DNA of 64,000 nucleotides, taken from NCBI RefSeq assembly GCF_025813715.1, contig NZ_CP107532.1, positions 496,001 to 560,000 on the forward strand, in the 5' to 3' direction. This document shows positions 45,555 through 55,032 of the stretch, piece by piece. Every line of letters begins with the position of its first letter. The stretch's first letter is position 1. The notes beneath the pieces are model-generated. The model saw nothing but the letters and a program-made list of their open reading frames with translations, had not been told where the DNA came from and did not search any database. Origin of the DNA: Methylobacterium sp. FF17 (lineage in GTDB: Bacteria > Pseudomonadota > Alphaproteobacteria > Rhizobiales > Beijerinckiaceae). The translations under genes were made by a program, and so were the position numbers.

Positions 45555-47414
45555 GTGCCCATGAACGGAAACGTCAAGACGCCTCGGAACGCCGGGCGGG
45601 CCCTCTCGGCCCTCGCCCTCTGCCTCGCGGCGTCCCTGCCCGCATGGGCAGCCCAGCCTCGCGAATCCGCACCGGTCTCGGAGTACGAGCCCGCGGAATC
45701 TCTTGAGGGTAATTTCCTCTCCGCCTACATCGCCGGGGCCTCCAAGGACACGGCGGCCGCCGCCAGCTTCTACCGTGAGGCCGTGAAGGCGGACCCGCGC
45801 AATGCCGAACTGCTGGAGCGCGCCTTCGTATCGCTGCTCGCGGATGGCTCCCTGCCCGACGCCTTCCGGGCAGCCGAGCGCCTGACCAGCCGCGACGGCT
45901 CGAACGGCCTCGCCCAACTCGCCCTCGGCGTCCGTCAGATCAAGGCCGGTCAGTTCGCCCAGGCCCGCCAGAATTTTGCGCGCAGCGGCCGGGGTGCTGC
46001 CGCCGATCTTACGGGCACACTTCTCACCGCCTGGGCCTTCGCCGGGGCCAATGACGGCAAGCGGGCGCTCGACACGATCAACAAGCTGAAGGGCGAGCGC
46101 TACTACAACACCTTCCGCGACTTCCATGCCGGATTGATCGCGAGCCTAGTGGGCGATCAGGCTGAGGCGGAGCGCCGTCTCAAGGCCGCCTACGACGCCG
46201 ACCGCAATACCCTGCGGATCGTCGACGCCTATGCGCGCTTCGAGGCACAGGCCGGCCGCACCGACCTTGCGATCCAGGCCTATACCGAGTTCGACAAGGT
46301 GCTGCCGCGCCACCCGATCGTGCGCGACGCCCTGACCAAGCTGAAGGAAGGCAAGCCCCTCGCCCGCTTGGTGAATTCGGCGCAGGAGGGAGCTGGCGAG
46401 GTCCTGTACGGCCTCGGCTCCGCCGGCTCGACCCAGGGCGACGAACTGCCTGCAGTGGTCTACCTGCGACTTGCCCTCTACCTCGCGCCCGAGCACGCCC
46501 TCGCTCGCCTGACCCTGGCCGACATCCTCGATCGGATGAAGCAGACAGATCGCGCCAACGAGGCTTACGCGCAGATTCCCACGACCTCCCCGCTGCGCCT
46601 CAACGCAGACGTCCAGATCGGGTTGAACCTGGAGCAGATGGGCAAGGGCGAGGAGGCGATCACGCACCTGGATGCCGCCATGAAGGCGCATCCCGACGAC
46701 ATCGATGTCATCTCGGCGCTCGGAAACGTCCAGCGCTCGCGCAAGAAGTACGAGGAGGCGGCCGAGACCTACAGCCGCGCCATTGCGCTCATCGGCGACC
46801 GCCCGGCCTCCAACTACTGGACGACGTTCTACTTCCGCGGCACGGCCTACGAGCGCGCCAAGCAGTGGCCCAAGGCCGAGGCTGACCTGAAGAAGGCCCT
46901 GGAACTCGTGCCGGCCAGCCAGCCCGGCGCCCGGGCCCAGGTTCTGAACTACCTCGCGTATTCCTGGGTCGACCAGAACATGAATATCGACGAGGCCTTC
47001 ACGATGCTCAAGCAGGCGGTCGATGCCGCCCCGCGCGACGGCATGATCATCGACAGCCTCGGCTGGGCTTACTACCGCCTGGGGCGCTGGGACGATGCGG
47101 TGCGCGAACTGGAGAAGGCGATCGAGCTCAAGCCCGGCGATCCCACGATCAACGATCACCTCGGCGATGCTTACTGGCGCGCCGGTCGCCGCCTCGAAGG
47201 GAAGTTCCAGTGGCAGCATGCCAAGGACCTGAACCCCGAGCCGGAGGATCTGGAGAAGATCAACGCCAAGCTCAAGGACGGCCTGCCCGAGCTCGACAAG
47301 CCGGCTGCCACCGCCGAGAACCCGCCCGAAGGCAAGGCCAATCCGGAACTGCCGAAGGGCGCCCCTGCACCGAGCGAACCCCCGGGCGCAGCTGACAAGA
47401 AGAGCGGCGGCTGA
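45555..47414 (+). CDS. Exported tetratricopeptide-repeat protein
   Basis: 619 residues. The GTG at 45555 has AGGAG at good spacing; an ATG six bases later is the alternative start. The signal peptide (ALSALALCLAASLPAWA) precedes a chain of TPR helices. The TPR consensus is clear from about 330 on, for example AITHLDAAMKAHPDDIDVISALGNV and AEADLKKALELVP. SLGWAYYRLGRWDDAVRELEKAIELKPGDP is followed by NDHLGDAYWRAGR. The C-terminus is Pro/Ala-rich. It probably scaffolds a periplasmic or outer-membrane complex. The ispE gene follows in the same direction. Confidence 0.9.
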   Translation: MPMNGNVKTPRNAGRALSALALCLAASLPAWAAQPRESAPVSEYEPAESLEGNFLSAYIAGASKDTAAAASFYREAVKADPRNAELLERAFVSLLADGSLPDAFRAAERLTSRDGSNGLAQLALGVRQIKAGQFAQARQNFARSGRGAAADLTGTLLTAWAFAGANDGKRALDTINKLKGERYYNTFRDFHAGLIASLVGDQAEAERRLKAAYDADRNTLRIVDAYARFEAQAGRTDLAIQAYTEFDKVLPRHPIVRDALTKLKEGKPLARLVNSAQEGAGEVLYGLGSAGSTQGDELPAVVYLRLALYLAPEHALARLTLADILDRMKQTDRANEAYAQIPTTSPLRLNADVQIGLNLEQMGKGEEAITHLDAAMKAHPDDIDVISALGNVQRSRKKYEEAAETYSRAIALIGDRPASNYWTTFYFRGTAYERAKQWPKAEADLKKALELVPASQPGARAQVLNYLAYSWVDQNMNIDEAFTMLKQAVDAAPRDGMIIDSLGWAYYRLGRWDDAVRELEKAIELKPGDPTINDHLGDAYWRAGRRLEGKFQWQHAKDLNPEPEDLEKINAKLKDGLPELDKPAATAENPPEGKANPELPKGAPAPSEPPGAADKKSGG

Positions 47415-47491
47415 ACTGCGAGGCTTGACGCGATGCGCGCTCCGGGGCCAGACCCGCCGCGCATCCGTTCCACGTCGAGCCCCGAGGGTCC

Positions 47492-48367
47492 GTGTCCCGT
47501 CTCGCCACCCGTGCCCCGGCCAAGATCAACCTGACCCTGCATGTCCTCGGCCGCCGCGCCGGGGACGGCTACCATGAGCTCGAAAGCCTCGTGGTCTTCA
47601 CCGGAGCTGGCGACGGCCTCACCCTGGACCCCGGCCCGGATCTTGGCCTGACGGTCACCGGTCCAACGGCAGGTCCGGCTGGGCCACTTGGCGACAACCT
47701 CGTCATCCGTGCAGCGCGCCATCTTGAACGCCAGCGGCCTGGTCTTGCGCTCGGCAGCTTCCATCTCGTCAAGCGCCTGCCCGTAGCGGCCGGGATCGGT
47801 GGCGGCTCGTCCGATGCGGCTGCCGCCCTGCGTCTCCTCGCGCGCCTGAACCGCATGGCCGCAGACGATCCGGCCCTGCTGGCCGCCGCCCGCGCCACGG
47901 GAGCCGACGTCCCGGTCTGCCTCGACCCTCGGGCGCGCATGATGCTGGGGGCGGGCGAGACGATCGGTCCGGCGCTCGGGCTCACGCCCATTCCTGCCGT
48001 CCTGATCAATCCCGGCGTCCCGGTCGAGACGGCTCCAGTCTTCCGCGCCCTCGGGCTCACCCCCGGGCAGCGTCATCCCGGTGACCCGCATCCGACGATC
48101 GGTCCTGGGCTGGCGCCGGAGGCCTTGCTGCAGGCGCTCGTGCCGGCGCGCAACGACCTCGAAGCCCCCGCCCGGCAACTTGCCCCCGTGATCGACGACG
48201 CCCTCGGAGCCCTGCGCGGCAAAGCGGGTTGTCGATTGGCGCGCATGTCCGGATCGGGTGCGACCGTGTTCGGCCTCTACGGGGACCGATCGCAAGCCTC
48301 CGCGGCCGCCAGAGCCATCAGGGCTGCACACCCGAATTGGTGGGTGGCCTCGGCCCTTCTTCGCTGA
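47492..48367 (+). CDS. ispE: 4-diphosphocytidyl-2-C-methyl-D-erythritol kinase
   Basis: 291 residues from a GTG at 47492. It phosphorylates CDP-methylerythritol in the MEP pathway for isoprenoids. GHMP-kinase motifs are intact: [40 protein letters not shown] and [11 protein letters not shown]. The protein has standard length. It lies 78 nt after the TPR gene, so they may share a transcript. The product feeds the polyprenyl synthase encoded just downstream on the opposite strand. Confidence 0.96.
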   Translation: MSRLATRAPAKINLTLHVLGRRAGDGYHELESLVVFTGAGDGLTLDPGPDLGLTVTGPTAGPAGPLGDNLVIRAARHLERQRPGLALGSFHLVKRLPVAAGIGGGSSDAAAALRLLARLNRMAADDPALLAAARATGADVPVCLDPRARMMLGAGETIGPALGLTPIPAVLINPGVPVETAPVFRALGLTPGQRHPGDPHPTIGPGLAPEALLQALVPARNDLEAPARQLAPVIDDALGALRGKAGCRLARMSGSGATVFGLYGDRSQASAAARAIRAAHPNWWVASALLR

Positions 48368-48746
48368 GAGCTTTAGCTTCCTCGCGTCTCGAGGTGTGAC
48401 CGCCTATCACGCATGGCGCTCGAACGAGCCAGAAGCGTTCATGCGCGGAAAATCTTCACGCGACGGTATCCCGGCAGGCGGTCCAATCAGCCGCTTCGAT
48501 TGAAACGCCTCTGCGATCCTAGTCGGTGCGGGAAGGATGCGCAAAACGGGAGCGCATAACGAAGGACATCGCGGCTACGCTCTCGATACCCGTTGCCGAC
48601 GCAGGGATCATCTGAGGATCGCCGCAGCGCGCGGTAACCCCATCACCATGCCGGGTATCCGGACCGTGGAGCCACTGCTGCGCCCGGCTGAGATCGCCAA
48701 ACCCGCCGAGCCCATCGGCTTCGTGGTGGACTGCTTCCGAGCCGGG
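48368..48746. other. Spacer between convergent ispE and polyprenyl synthase genes
   Basis: 379 nt in which I see no gene, repeat or clear terminator. Short frames that cross it are antisense continuations over the synthase gene. A residual or lost gene cannot be excluded. Confidence 0.45.
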
Positions 48747-49766
48747 TCAGTAGGCGCGGGCGATGCAGAAATCGACGACCTGCAGCAGCGCCTGCTTCAT
48801 CGGGCTCGGCGGGAAGGTTCCCAGTGCCGCGCGGGCTCGGTCTCCATAGAGGCGTGCCCGGGCCATCGTCTCTTCGAGGGCGCCGTGGCGTCGCAGGGTT
48901 GCCCGGGCCGTGTCAAGATCCTCGGCCTTCACGTCGCCCTGCTCCAGGGTCCGCGTCCAGAACGCCCGTTCGGTGTCGTTGGCACGGCGAACCGCCAGCA
49001 CGATCGGCAGGGTGATCTTGCCCTCTCGGAAATCGTCACCGACATTCTTGCCGAGGCTGTCGCTGGTGCCGCCGTAATCCAGGACGTCGTCAATGAGCTG
49101 GAAGGCGATGCCGAGGTTCATGCCATAGGCACGGCAAGCAGCTTGTTCGGCTTCCGTCCGGGCCGCGAGCACGGGCCCGACTTCGCAAGCTGCGGCGAAG
49201 AGTTCCGCCGTCTTGGCGCTGATCACCGCAAGGTATTCGTCCTCGCTTGTCTCGATGTTCTTGGCTGCGGTGAGCTGCATCACCTCGCCCTCGGCGATGA
49301 TTGTTGCCGCCGCCGAGAGGATATCGAGGGCCTTCAACGACCCGACTTCCACCATCATGCGGAAGGCCTGTCCGAGCAGGAAGTCGCCCACGAGGACGCT
49401 CGCCTCGTTGCCCCATTTGATGCGCGCTGCGACCTTGCCGCGCCGCATGTCGCTCTCGTCCACGACATCGTCGTGCAGGAGCGTGGCCGTGTGCATGAAT
49501 TCGACGCTGGCTGCGAGCTTGACCGCCCCATCTCCGGAATAGTCGCATAGATCAGCGGTGGCCAACGTCAGAATTGGCCGCAGGCGCTTGCCGCCCGAGG
49601 AGATCAGGTGGTTGGCCACCTCGGGAATCATCTCGACGTCCGACCCGGTGCGGGACAGAATCGTCGCGTTGACCCGCTCCATGCCGCCGGACACCAGCGC
49701 CACGAGGTCGGCCAGGCTCGCCTCCGGGTCGCGGTTGCTCTCATCGATCGGAACTACGACGCCCAA
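48747..49766 (-). CDS. ispB: Polyprenyl (probably octa-/decaprenyl) diphosphate synthase
   Basis: 339 residues. The start is TTG at 49766, supported by GGAGG ten bases upstream and by the conserved MGVVVP N-terminus of relatives. The first Asp-rich motif is LLHDDVVDESDMRRG and the second is LIDDVLDYGGTSDSLGKNVGDDF. GGKRLRPILTLA binds isopentenyl diphosphate. It makes the isoprenoid side chain of ubiquinone. The chain length (likely Q-10 in this group) cannot be read directly from the sequence. Confidence 0.93.
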   Translation of the reverse strand: MGVVVPIDESNRDPEASLADLVALVSGGMERVNATILSRTGSDVEMIPEVANHLISSGGKRLRPILTLATADLCDYSGDGAVKLAASVEFMHTATLLHDDVVDESDMRRGKVAARIKWGNEASVLVGDFLLGQAFRMMVEVGSLKALDILSAAATIIAEGEVMQLTAAKNIETSEDEYLAVISAKTAELFAAACEVGPVLAARTEAEQAACRAYGMNLGIAFQLIDDVLDYGGTSDSLGKNVGDDFREGKITLPIVLAVRRANDTERAFWTRTLEQGDVKAEDLDTARATLRRHGALEETMARARLYGDRARAALGTFPPSPMKQALLQVVDFCIARAY

Positions 49767-49942
49767 AACCGCGCGGCCTCCACATCCCTGCGCCCTCGCG
49801 GCGCCTCACGACCCGATATTCTGCGGCACCCCATCGCATGCGCCCGGTGGCGCTGCAACACACACCATGCCGCAAGGTATATGCGCAGCGGGGACCCGAC
49901 CATGCCGCGCGCCCGCGGCATCAGCAGACCGGATAGGCCATC

Positions 49943-50167
49943 ATGACCGAGTTGATCCGCAGCAACGACCCCGTCCTCATCGGTTTTGCCCAATCCGTCC
50001 TGGAGGGCGCCGGCATTCCGGTCCTCGTGGCCGACCAGCATATGAGCCTGCTGGAAGGCTCGATCGGCGCCTTCAGTCGGCGCATGCTGGTTCCCCGGGA
50101 CCACGCCTCGCAGGCGCGACGCCTGCTGACGGATGCCGGGCTCGCGGCGGAACTGCGTGATGCCTGA
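49943..50167 (+). CDS. DUF2007 domain protein
   Basis: 74 residues: MTELIRSNDPVLIGFAQSVL, then GIPVLVADQHMSLLEGSIGAF and RRMLVPRDHASQARRLL. This is the compact DUF2007 (putative signal-transducing) fold, often found before a TrmN6-like methyltransferase. Its 3' end overlaps that methyltransferase by eight bases, so they are coupled. It could be a regulatory subunit; the function is unknown. Confidence 0.88.
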   Translation: MTELIRSNDPVLIGFAQSVLEGAGIPVLVADQHMSLLEGSIGAFSRRMLVPRDHASQARRLLTDAGLAAELRDA

Positions 50168-50939
50168 GGCCGCCGCGGCGCCGGAAAGCCCGCCGGATGC
50201 CTGGCTCGGCGGGACGTTGCAGTTGCATCATGCTGCGCGTGGGGCGCATCGGGCGGGGACCGATGCGGTGTTGCTGGCGGGTCTCCTCGATCCAAGCGAC
50301 GATGCAGTGATCTGCGATGTCGGATCCGGAACCGGCGCCGTCGGTCTGACGATGGCGCGGCGGGTTCCGACCGCGCGCGTGATCCTGGTGGAGCGCGACC
50401 CGGACGTCGCGGCCCTGGCCCGCCGCAACGCCGAGCTCAACGGGTTGTCGGCGCGTTCAACGGTCCTGACGGTGGATGTCCTGGCGCCGGGCAGCCTGCG
50501 GCACGCGGCCGGGCTCGTTCCCGACCTCGCCGACCTCGTGCTGACCAACCCGCCCTTCTTCGAGGCGGGCCACTACCGGCCCTCCCCGGTCGCCGGAAAG
50601 GCGGATGCCCACGGATTCCCGCCGGGAAGCCTGTCCGGATGGCTCCGGACCTGCGTCGACGTCCTGCGGCCCGGCGGCCGTCTGGGGCTGATTCACCGGG
50701 CCGATACCCTGCCGGCCTGTCTCGATGCCCTGAAGGGCCGATTCGGCGCCGTGGCCGTACGGCCGGTCCATGCCCGGGCGGAGCAGGCCGCCATCCGCGT
50801 CCTGATCACGGCGGTGAAGGGCAGCCGTGCCCCCCTGGCCCTGCTGCCCCCGCTGGTGCTCCAGGACGCCGGCGGGCGGTTCACGCCGCAACTCGCCGAG
50901 CTGAATGCCGGCCGGGGCTGGATCGGGTCCTCGCCGTGA
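50160..50939 (+). CDS. TrmN6-like SAM-dependent methyltransferase
   Basis: 259 residues from the ATG at 50160. The SAM-binding motif ICDVGSGTGAVGLTMARR and the catalytic NPPFF motif match N6-adenine methyltransferases of the tRNA1(Val) A37 (TrmN6/YfiC) type. LQLHHAARGAHRAGTDAVLLAG is the family N-terminal signature. It most likely modifies tRNA, though the exact target is inferred. It overlaps the DUF2007 gene. Confidence 0.88.
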   Translation: MPEAAAAPESPPDAWLGGTLQLHHAARGAHRAGTDAVLLAGLLDPSDDAVICDVGSGTGAVGLTMARRVPTARVILVERDPDVAALARRNAELNGLSARSTVLTVDVLAPGSLRHAAGLVPDLADLVLTNPPFFEAGHYRPSPVAGKADAHGFPPGSLSGWLRTCVDVLRPGGRLGLIHRADTLPACLDALKGRFGAVAVRPVHARAEQAAIRVLITAVKGSRAPLALLPPLVLQDAGGRFTPQLAELNAGRGWIGSSP

Positions 50940-50998
50940 GGAAGCCGGGGCGCGGCGTCATTCCCGCGTCGCACCCCGCCGATGGGCAGAGCGGAGGC

Positions 50999-51319
50999 TC
51001 AGTAGAAGGTGCGGACCCGATAGGGGCGATGCCAGCCGTGATGGCGCCGCCAGTGGTGGCGGTGATGCCAATGCCGACGGTGGTGCCAGTGCCGGCGATG
51101 GTGCCAGTGGCGGTGACGATGCCAGTGGCGGTGACGATGCCAGTGGCGGCGATACCCGTGGCGCCTGTGATGGCGCCAGCGCGCCTGTTCCACGAGCGGG
51201 GCCTGCCCCGTGGCTGTGACGCCCGCCACGGGCAGGGGCGCCGCCTGCCCGGCCGCCCCGAGCCCGATCGCGCCGCCCGCGATCCCGAGGGCGATGATCA
51301 TCCAACGAAAGAACCGCAT
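50999..51319 (-). CDS. Exported His/Arg/Trp-rich tandem repeat protein
   Basis: 106 residues from the ATG at 51319. A signal peptide, MRFFRWMIIALGIAGGAIGL and following AAGQAA, is clear. The mature C-terminal ~55 residues are almost only His, Arg, Trp and Tyr. They consist of short repeats of the types RHWHRH and RHWHHR. At the DNA level this is an array of near-identical 12- and 24-bp tandem units at about 51045-51170. Such His-rich periplasmic peptides are common in Methylobacterium, and metal binding is plausible but unproven. It is convergent with the methyltransferase gene and divergent from the S49 protease. Confidence 0.78.
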   Translation of the reverse strand: MRFFRWMIIALGIAGGAIGLGAAGQAAPLPVAGVTATGQAPLVEQARWRHHRRHGYRRHWHRHRHWHRHRHWHHRRHWHHRRHWHHRHHWRRHHGWHRPYRVRTFY

Positions 51320-51482
51320 CCGATGAGCCTCTCTGTCCGTTGCCGGGGCCCGGCCGGGCCCCGCTGGCCGCCGGGGTGCGGCGGCATGGGCAGCAACAGC
51401 GAATCTGGCAAAAGGGTTCGCTCGGCCCCACGTCACGCTTGGCGCCGGCGCAGGGCCGGACCCGTCACGAGACCGAACCCCC

Positions 51483-52346
51483 ATGCCGCTTTCCGTACCC
51501 GCGCGCCTGCGTGCCCTCCTGCCCCGGCGCTGGCGCACGAAGCGTCCGCGCGTGGCGGTCATCCGCCTCAGCGGGGCGATCGGCGCGGTGTCGCCGTTCC
51601 GCGCCGGCCTCTCGATCAGCGGTCTGGCGGGGAGCCTGGAACGCGCTTTCGCAATGCCCGGCATCGCCGCGGTCGCCCTCGTGATCAACTCGCCGGGGGG
51701 CTCGCCGGCCCAGTCGCACCTCATCCACCAGCGCATCCGGGCATTGGCGGCGGAGAAGAAGGTGCCGGTCCTGGCCTTCGTGGAGGATATCGCCGCGTCG
51801 GGCGGCTACATGATCGCCTGCGCGGCCGACGAGATCATCGCCGATCCGATGTCCCTGGTCGGATCCATCGGCGTGGTGTCGGCGGGCTTCGGCTTCGACC
51901 GGCTCATCGACCGGATCGGCATCGAGCGCCGCGTCCACACCCAGGGCGAGGCCAAGGGCATGCTCGATCCGTTCCGCCCGGAGGATCCGGCGGATGTCGC
52001 CCGGCTCAAGCTGATCCAGGCCGATGTCCAGGCGCTGTTCACGGCTCTGGTCAGCGAGCGGCGACCGGGGCTGGCGCCGCAGGGCGAGAACCTGTTCACG
52101 GGCGCGGTCTGGACCGGACGGCAGGCACTGCCGCTCGGGCTCGTCGATGCCCTGGGGGACGCGCGCTCGATCCTGCGGGCCCGCTACGGCGACACGGTCG
52201 ACCTGGTGCTGGTGGCGGAGAAGAAGGGCTCGCTCGTCGCCCGCCTGCTGCGGCGGACCGCGCCGGGCGGAACGGCCACCGCGATCGCCGGTGAGGTTCT
52301 GGGAGCGATCGAGGACCGGGCCGCCTACGCGCGCTACGGCCTGTAG
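51483..52346 (+). CDS. S49 family (SppA/SohB-type) serine protease
   Basis: 287 residues. The crotonase-like S49 fold shows VAVIRLSGAIG, VALVINSPGGSPAQS and EDIAASGGYMIACAADEI. The nucleophile is Ser106 and the general base is probably Lys158 (TQGEAKGMLDPF). The family degrades signal peptides or membrane-protein fragments. The protein lacks the tandem second domain of E. coli SppA, so it resembles the short form. The N-terminus is basic and lacks a strong membrane anchor. Confidence 0.92.
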   Translation: MPLSVPARLRALLPRRWRTKRPRVAVIRLSGAIGAVSPFRAGLSISGLAGSLERAFAMPGIAAVALVINSPGGSPAQSHLIHQRIRALAAEKKVPVLAFVEDIAASGGYMIACAADEIIADPMSLVGSIGVVSAGFGFDRLIDRIGIERRVHTQGEAKGMLDPFRPEDPADVARLKLIQADVQALFTALVSERRPGLAPQGENLFTGAVWTGRQALPLGLVDALGDARSILRARYGDTVDLVLVAEKKGSLVARLLRRTAPGGTATAIAGEVLGAIEDRAAYARYGL

Positions 52347-52415
52347 GGGCCGCGCGCCCCATTGCCCGTTGTCAGTCCCGGTGCCGACGCGAGCTTCGCG
52401 TCGGCTCGGCGGACT

Positions 52416-52655
52416 TCAGCGGCGGCAGGTTTCGCCGGCATAGCCGGCATAGACCACGCGAACCTTGCGGGTGCAGGTCTCGGCGGCGACGGGGGCCGGC
52501 ACCGTGACGACTTCGATCGGGGTCACGGCGGCCGGCATCGTCACCGCATCCGTATGATCCGGCGTGGCGAGCGCGTTCGAGGCGCTGATGACGATCGGCG
52601 TCGCGACGAGCGAAGCAGCAACGAGGGCGGCGAAGACTGTGAAAGAGGAGCGCAT
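52416..52655 (-). CDS. Small exported protein with a C-terminal cysteine motif
   Basis: 79 residues from the ATG at 52655 (GAGGAG SD just upstream). A signal peptide MRSSFTVFAALVAASLVATP precedes a short mature part rich in Val/Ala/Pro. It ends CTRKVRVVYAGYAGETCRR, with two cysteines that could form a disulfide. I do not recognise the family; the pattern is seen in small periplasmic proteins of this group. It is divergent from glyQ. Confidence 0.7.
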   Translation of the reverse strand: MRSSFTVFAALVAASLVATPIVISASNALATPDHTDAVTMPAAVTPIEVVTVPAPVAAETCTRKVRVVYAGYAGETCRR

Positions 52656-52866
52656 GGCCCGTGATTCCAAATTAACCGCCGTCGCGCACGACAGCGAAGA
52701 CCCCTTGGTTGCGTCATAAACTTGGCAGCAACGAGAGCGTTCCACTGCTTAGGTGAATCGTGGCCGAAATGTGTGTGGGGCCGCACGCGTGCGGCGCACC
52801 CGCCTCGCTTGACAGGTCGGGCGAGCCTCTTAAACGCTGGCCGCCCCGTCACGGACCGGATGCCCC

Positions 52867-53814
52867 ATGTCGACCGGAACTACGATGTCGAGCGCCGTCG
52901 ATCTCGCGCCCAAAACCTCGTTCCAGGGCCTGATCCTGACGCTCCAGCGCTTCTGGGCCGCGCAGGGCTGCGTGATTCTCCAGCCCTACGACATGGAGGT
53001 CGGGGCCGGGACCTTCCATCCGGCGACCACCCTGCGGGCGCTCGGGCCGAAGCCCTGGAAGGCCGCCTACGTGCAGCCGTCGCGCCGCCCCAAGGACGGC
53101 CGCTACGGCGAGAACCCCAACCGCCTGCAGCACTATTATCAGTTCCAGGTCATCCTGAAGCCAAACCCGCCGAACCTGCAGGAACTCTACCTCGCCTCCC
53201 TCGATGCCATCGGCGTCGACCTGAAGCTGCACGACATCCGCTTCGTGGAGGACGACTGGGAGAGCCCGACGCTGGGCGCCTGGGGCCTCGGCTGGGAGTG
53301 CTGGTGCGACGGCATGGAGGTGAGCCAGTTCACCTATTTCCAGCAGGTCGCCGGCTTCGAATGCGCGCCCGTGGCGGGCGAACTCACCTACGGCCTGGAG
53401 CGCCTGGCGATGTACGTCCAGGGCGTCGAGAACGTCTACGACCTCAACTTCAACGGCGGCAGCGGCGACGACCGCGTCTCCTACGGCGACGTCTTCCTGC
53501 AGTCCGAGCAGGAATACTCACGCCACAATTTCGAGGCCGCCGACACCGCGATGCTGTTCCGCCAGTTCACCGACGCGGAGAAGGCCTGCCGGACCTATCT
53601 CGATGCCGGTGCGCCCGAGGGCGAATCCGGCCTGCACCGGATGGCCCAGCCGGCCTACGACCAGTGCATCAAGGCGAGCCACGTCTTCAACCTGCTCGAC
53701 GCCCGGGGTGTGATCTCGGTGACGGAGCGCCAGAGCTACATCCTGCGCGTGCGCGAACTCGCCAAGGCCTGCGGGGCGGCTTATCTGCGGACGGCTGGGG
53801 GCGGGGCGGTTTAG
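52867..53814 (+). CDS. glyQ: Glycyl-tRNA synthetase alpha chain
   Basis: 315 residues. The alpha2beta2-type GlyRS catalytic chain is shown by [43 protein letters not shown] and [19 protein letters not shown]. It activates glycine for tRNA-Gly charging and pairs with GlyS. Normally glyS follows directly. Here a 1.65-kb stretch of repeats and a DUF559 gene lies between them. Confidence 0.97.
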   Translation: MSTGTTMSSAVDLAPKTSFQGLILTLQRFWAAQGCVILQPYDMEVGAGTFHPATTLRALGPKPWKAAYVQPSRRPKDGRYGENPNRLQHYYQFQVILKPNPPNLQELYLASLDAIGVDLKLHDIRFVEDDWESPTLGAWGLGWECWCDGMEVSQFTYFQQVAGFECAPVAGELTYGLERLAMYVQGVENVYDLNFNGGSGDDRVSYGDVFLQSEQEYSRHNFEAADTAMLFRQFTDAEKACRTYLDAGAPEGESGLHRMAQPAYDQCIKASHVFNLLDARGVISVTERQSYILRVRELAKACGAAYLRTAGGGAV

Positions 53815-53832
53815 GATCGTTGCCGGGGGTTT

Positions 53833-54915
53833 GCGCCGGCACCCCCACCTCCGGCTCCTCCCCGCAGGGGGGAGGAGAGCGGCGCTGGACCTGTGTCGGT
53901 TTAGCGCTTGGGCAATCGGTCTTTTCTGCCCAGGCGTGAATGTGAAGCCGGGGGATGTCCTGGCGCTCGAACCGCGACGGCCTCCCCTCCCCCTTGCGGG
54001 GAGGGTCAGGGTGGGGGTGCCGGCGCGCCGGTTCTGAATTCCCACCAGCCAAATCGCCGAAAGTGCGTGAGCTTTCGAAGTAAGGCGCCGGCACCCCCAC
54101 CTCCGGCTCCTCCCCGCAAGGGGGAGGAGAGCGGTGCTGGACGGACTTGGGTTCGTGCTTGGGCCGATCGGTCTTTCCTGCCCCCGCGCAGATGTGAAAG
54201 CTGGCGACATCCGGCTTCGAACCACAACGGCCTCCCCTCCCCCTTGCGGGGAGGGTCAGGGTGGGGGTGCCGGCTCGCCGGTCCTGAGTTCCCCCGAATC
54301 AAGTCGTCGAAGGTGCGTGAGCTTCCGAAGTAAGGCGCCGACACCCCCACCTCCGGCTCCTCCCCGCAAGGGGGAGGAGAGCGGCGCTGGAGCTGTGTAG
54401 GTTTGCGCTCGTGCGATCGGTTTCCCTACCCCGAACGCGAATGTGAAGCCTGGGGATGTCCTGGCGCTCGAACCACAACGGCGTCCCCTCCCCCTTGCGG
54501 GGAGGGCCAGGGTGGGGGTGCCGGCACGCCGCTCCGGAGGTCCCCCGAACCGGGTCGCCAAAGCGCCTCAACGTCCAAAGCGATGCGCCGGCACCCCCAC
54601 CTCCGGCTCCTCCCCGCAAGGGGGAGGAGAGCGGTGCTGGACGGACTTGGGTTCGTGCTTGGGCCGATCGGTCTTTCCTACTCCCGCGCAGATGTGAAAC
54701 CTGGCGACACCCAGCGTTCGAACCACAACGGCCTCCCCTCCCCCTTGCGGGGAGGGTCAGGGTGGGGGTGCCAGCGCGCCGGTCCTGAATTTCAGCGAAC
54801 GGGATCGCAAAGAGCCCCCTGAGCTTCCCAAGCGAGGCGCCGCCCCCCCAACCGCCAACTCCGCCCCAAGAGAGAGAAGAGCAGCGCCAGTCCGGAAACG
54901 GTTGAGACCCAACCT
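53833..54915. repeat. Four ~250-bp tandem repeats built from inverted arms
   Basis: Units start at 53833, 54085, 54335 and 54585 (lengths 252, 250, 250 and 252) and a decayed fifth start is at 54837. Each unit starts GCGCCGGCACCCCCACCTCC (or close) and carries CTCCCCGCAAGGGGGAGGAG. About 120 nt later it carries CTCCCCTCCCCCTTGCGGGG with GGTGGGGGTGCC. The outer arms are complementary, so each unit can fold into a long hairpin. Middle and end segments vary by 10-25% between units. Every forward and reverse frame across the array is low-complexity and not credible as protein. Confidence 0.93.
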
Positions 54916-55032
54916 CAACTGTCGCCACAAACGGGCGAACCAGCCTTGGCAGCCCCCACCACGGTCTGGTCTGTTCCCCCACCGGAATCCAATCTCACCA
55001 CGAGACCCGATTCGGTGAGGGCCAGCACGTCG

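Noticed and set aside
48537..49550. 337-codon plus-strand frame over the polyprenyl synthase
   Set aside because: It is antisense to a gene with both Asp-rich motifs intact and has no recognisable content of its own.
53831..54822. Several open frames on both strands in the glyQ-glyS gap
   Set aside because: They repeat with the 250-bp period and translate to Pro/Gly/Arg-rich low-complexity sequence from the palindromes.
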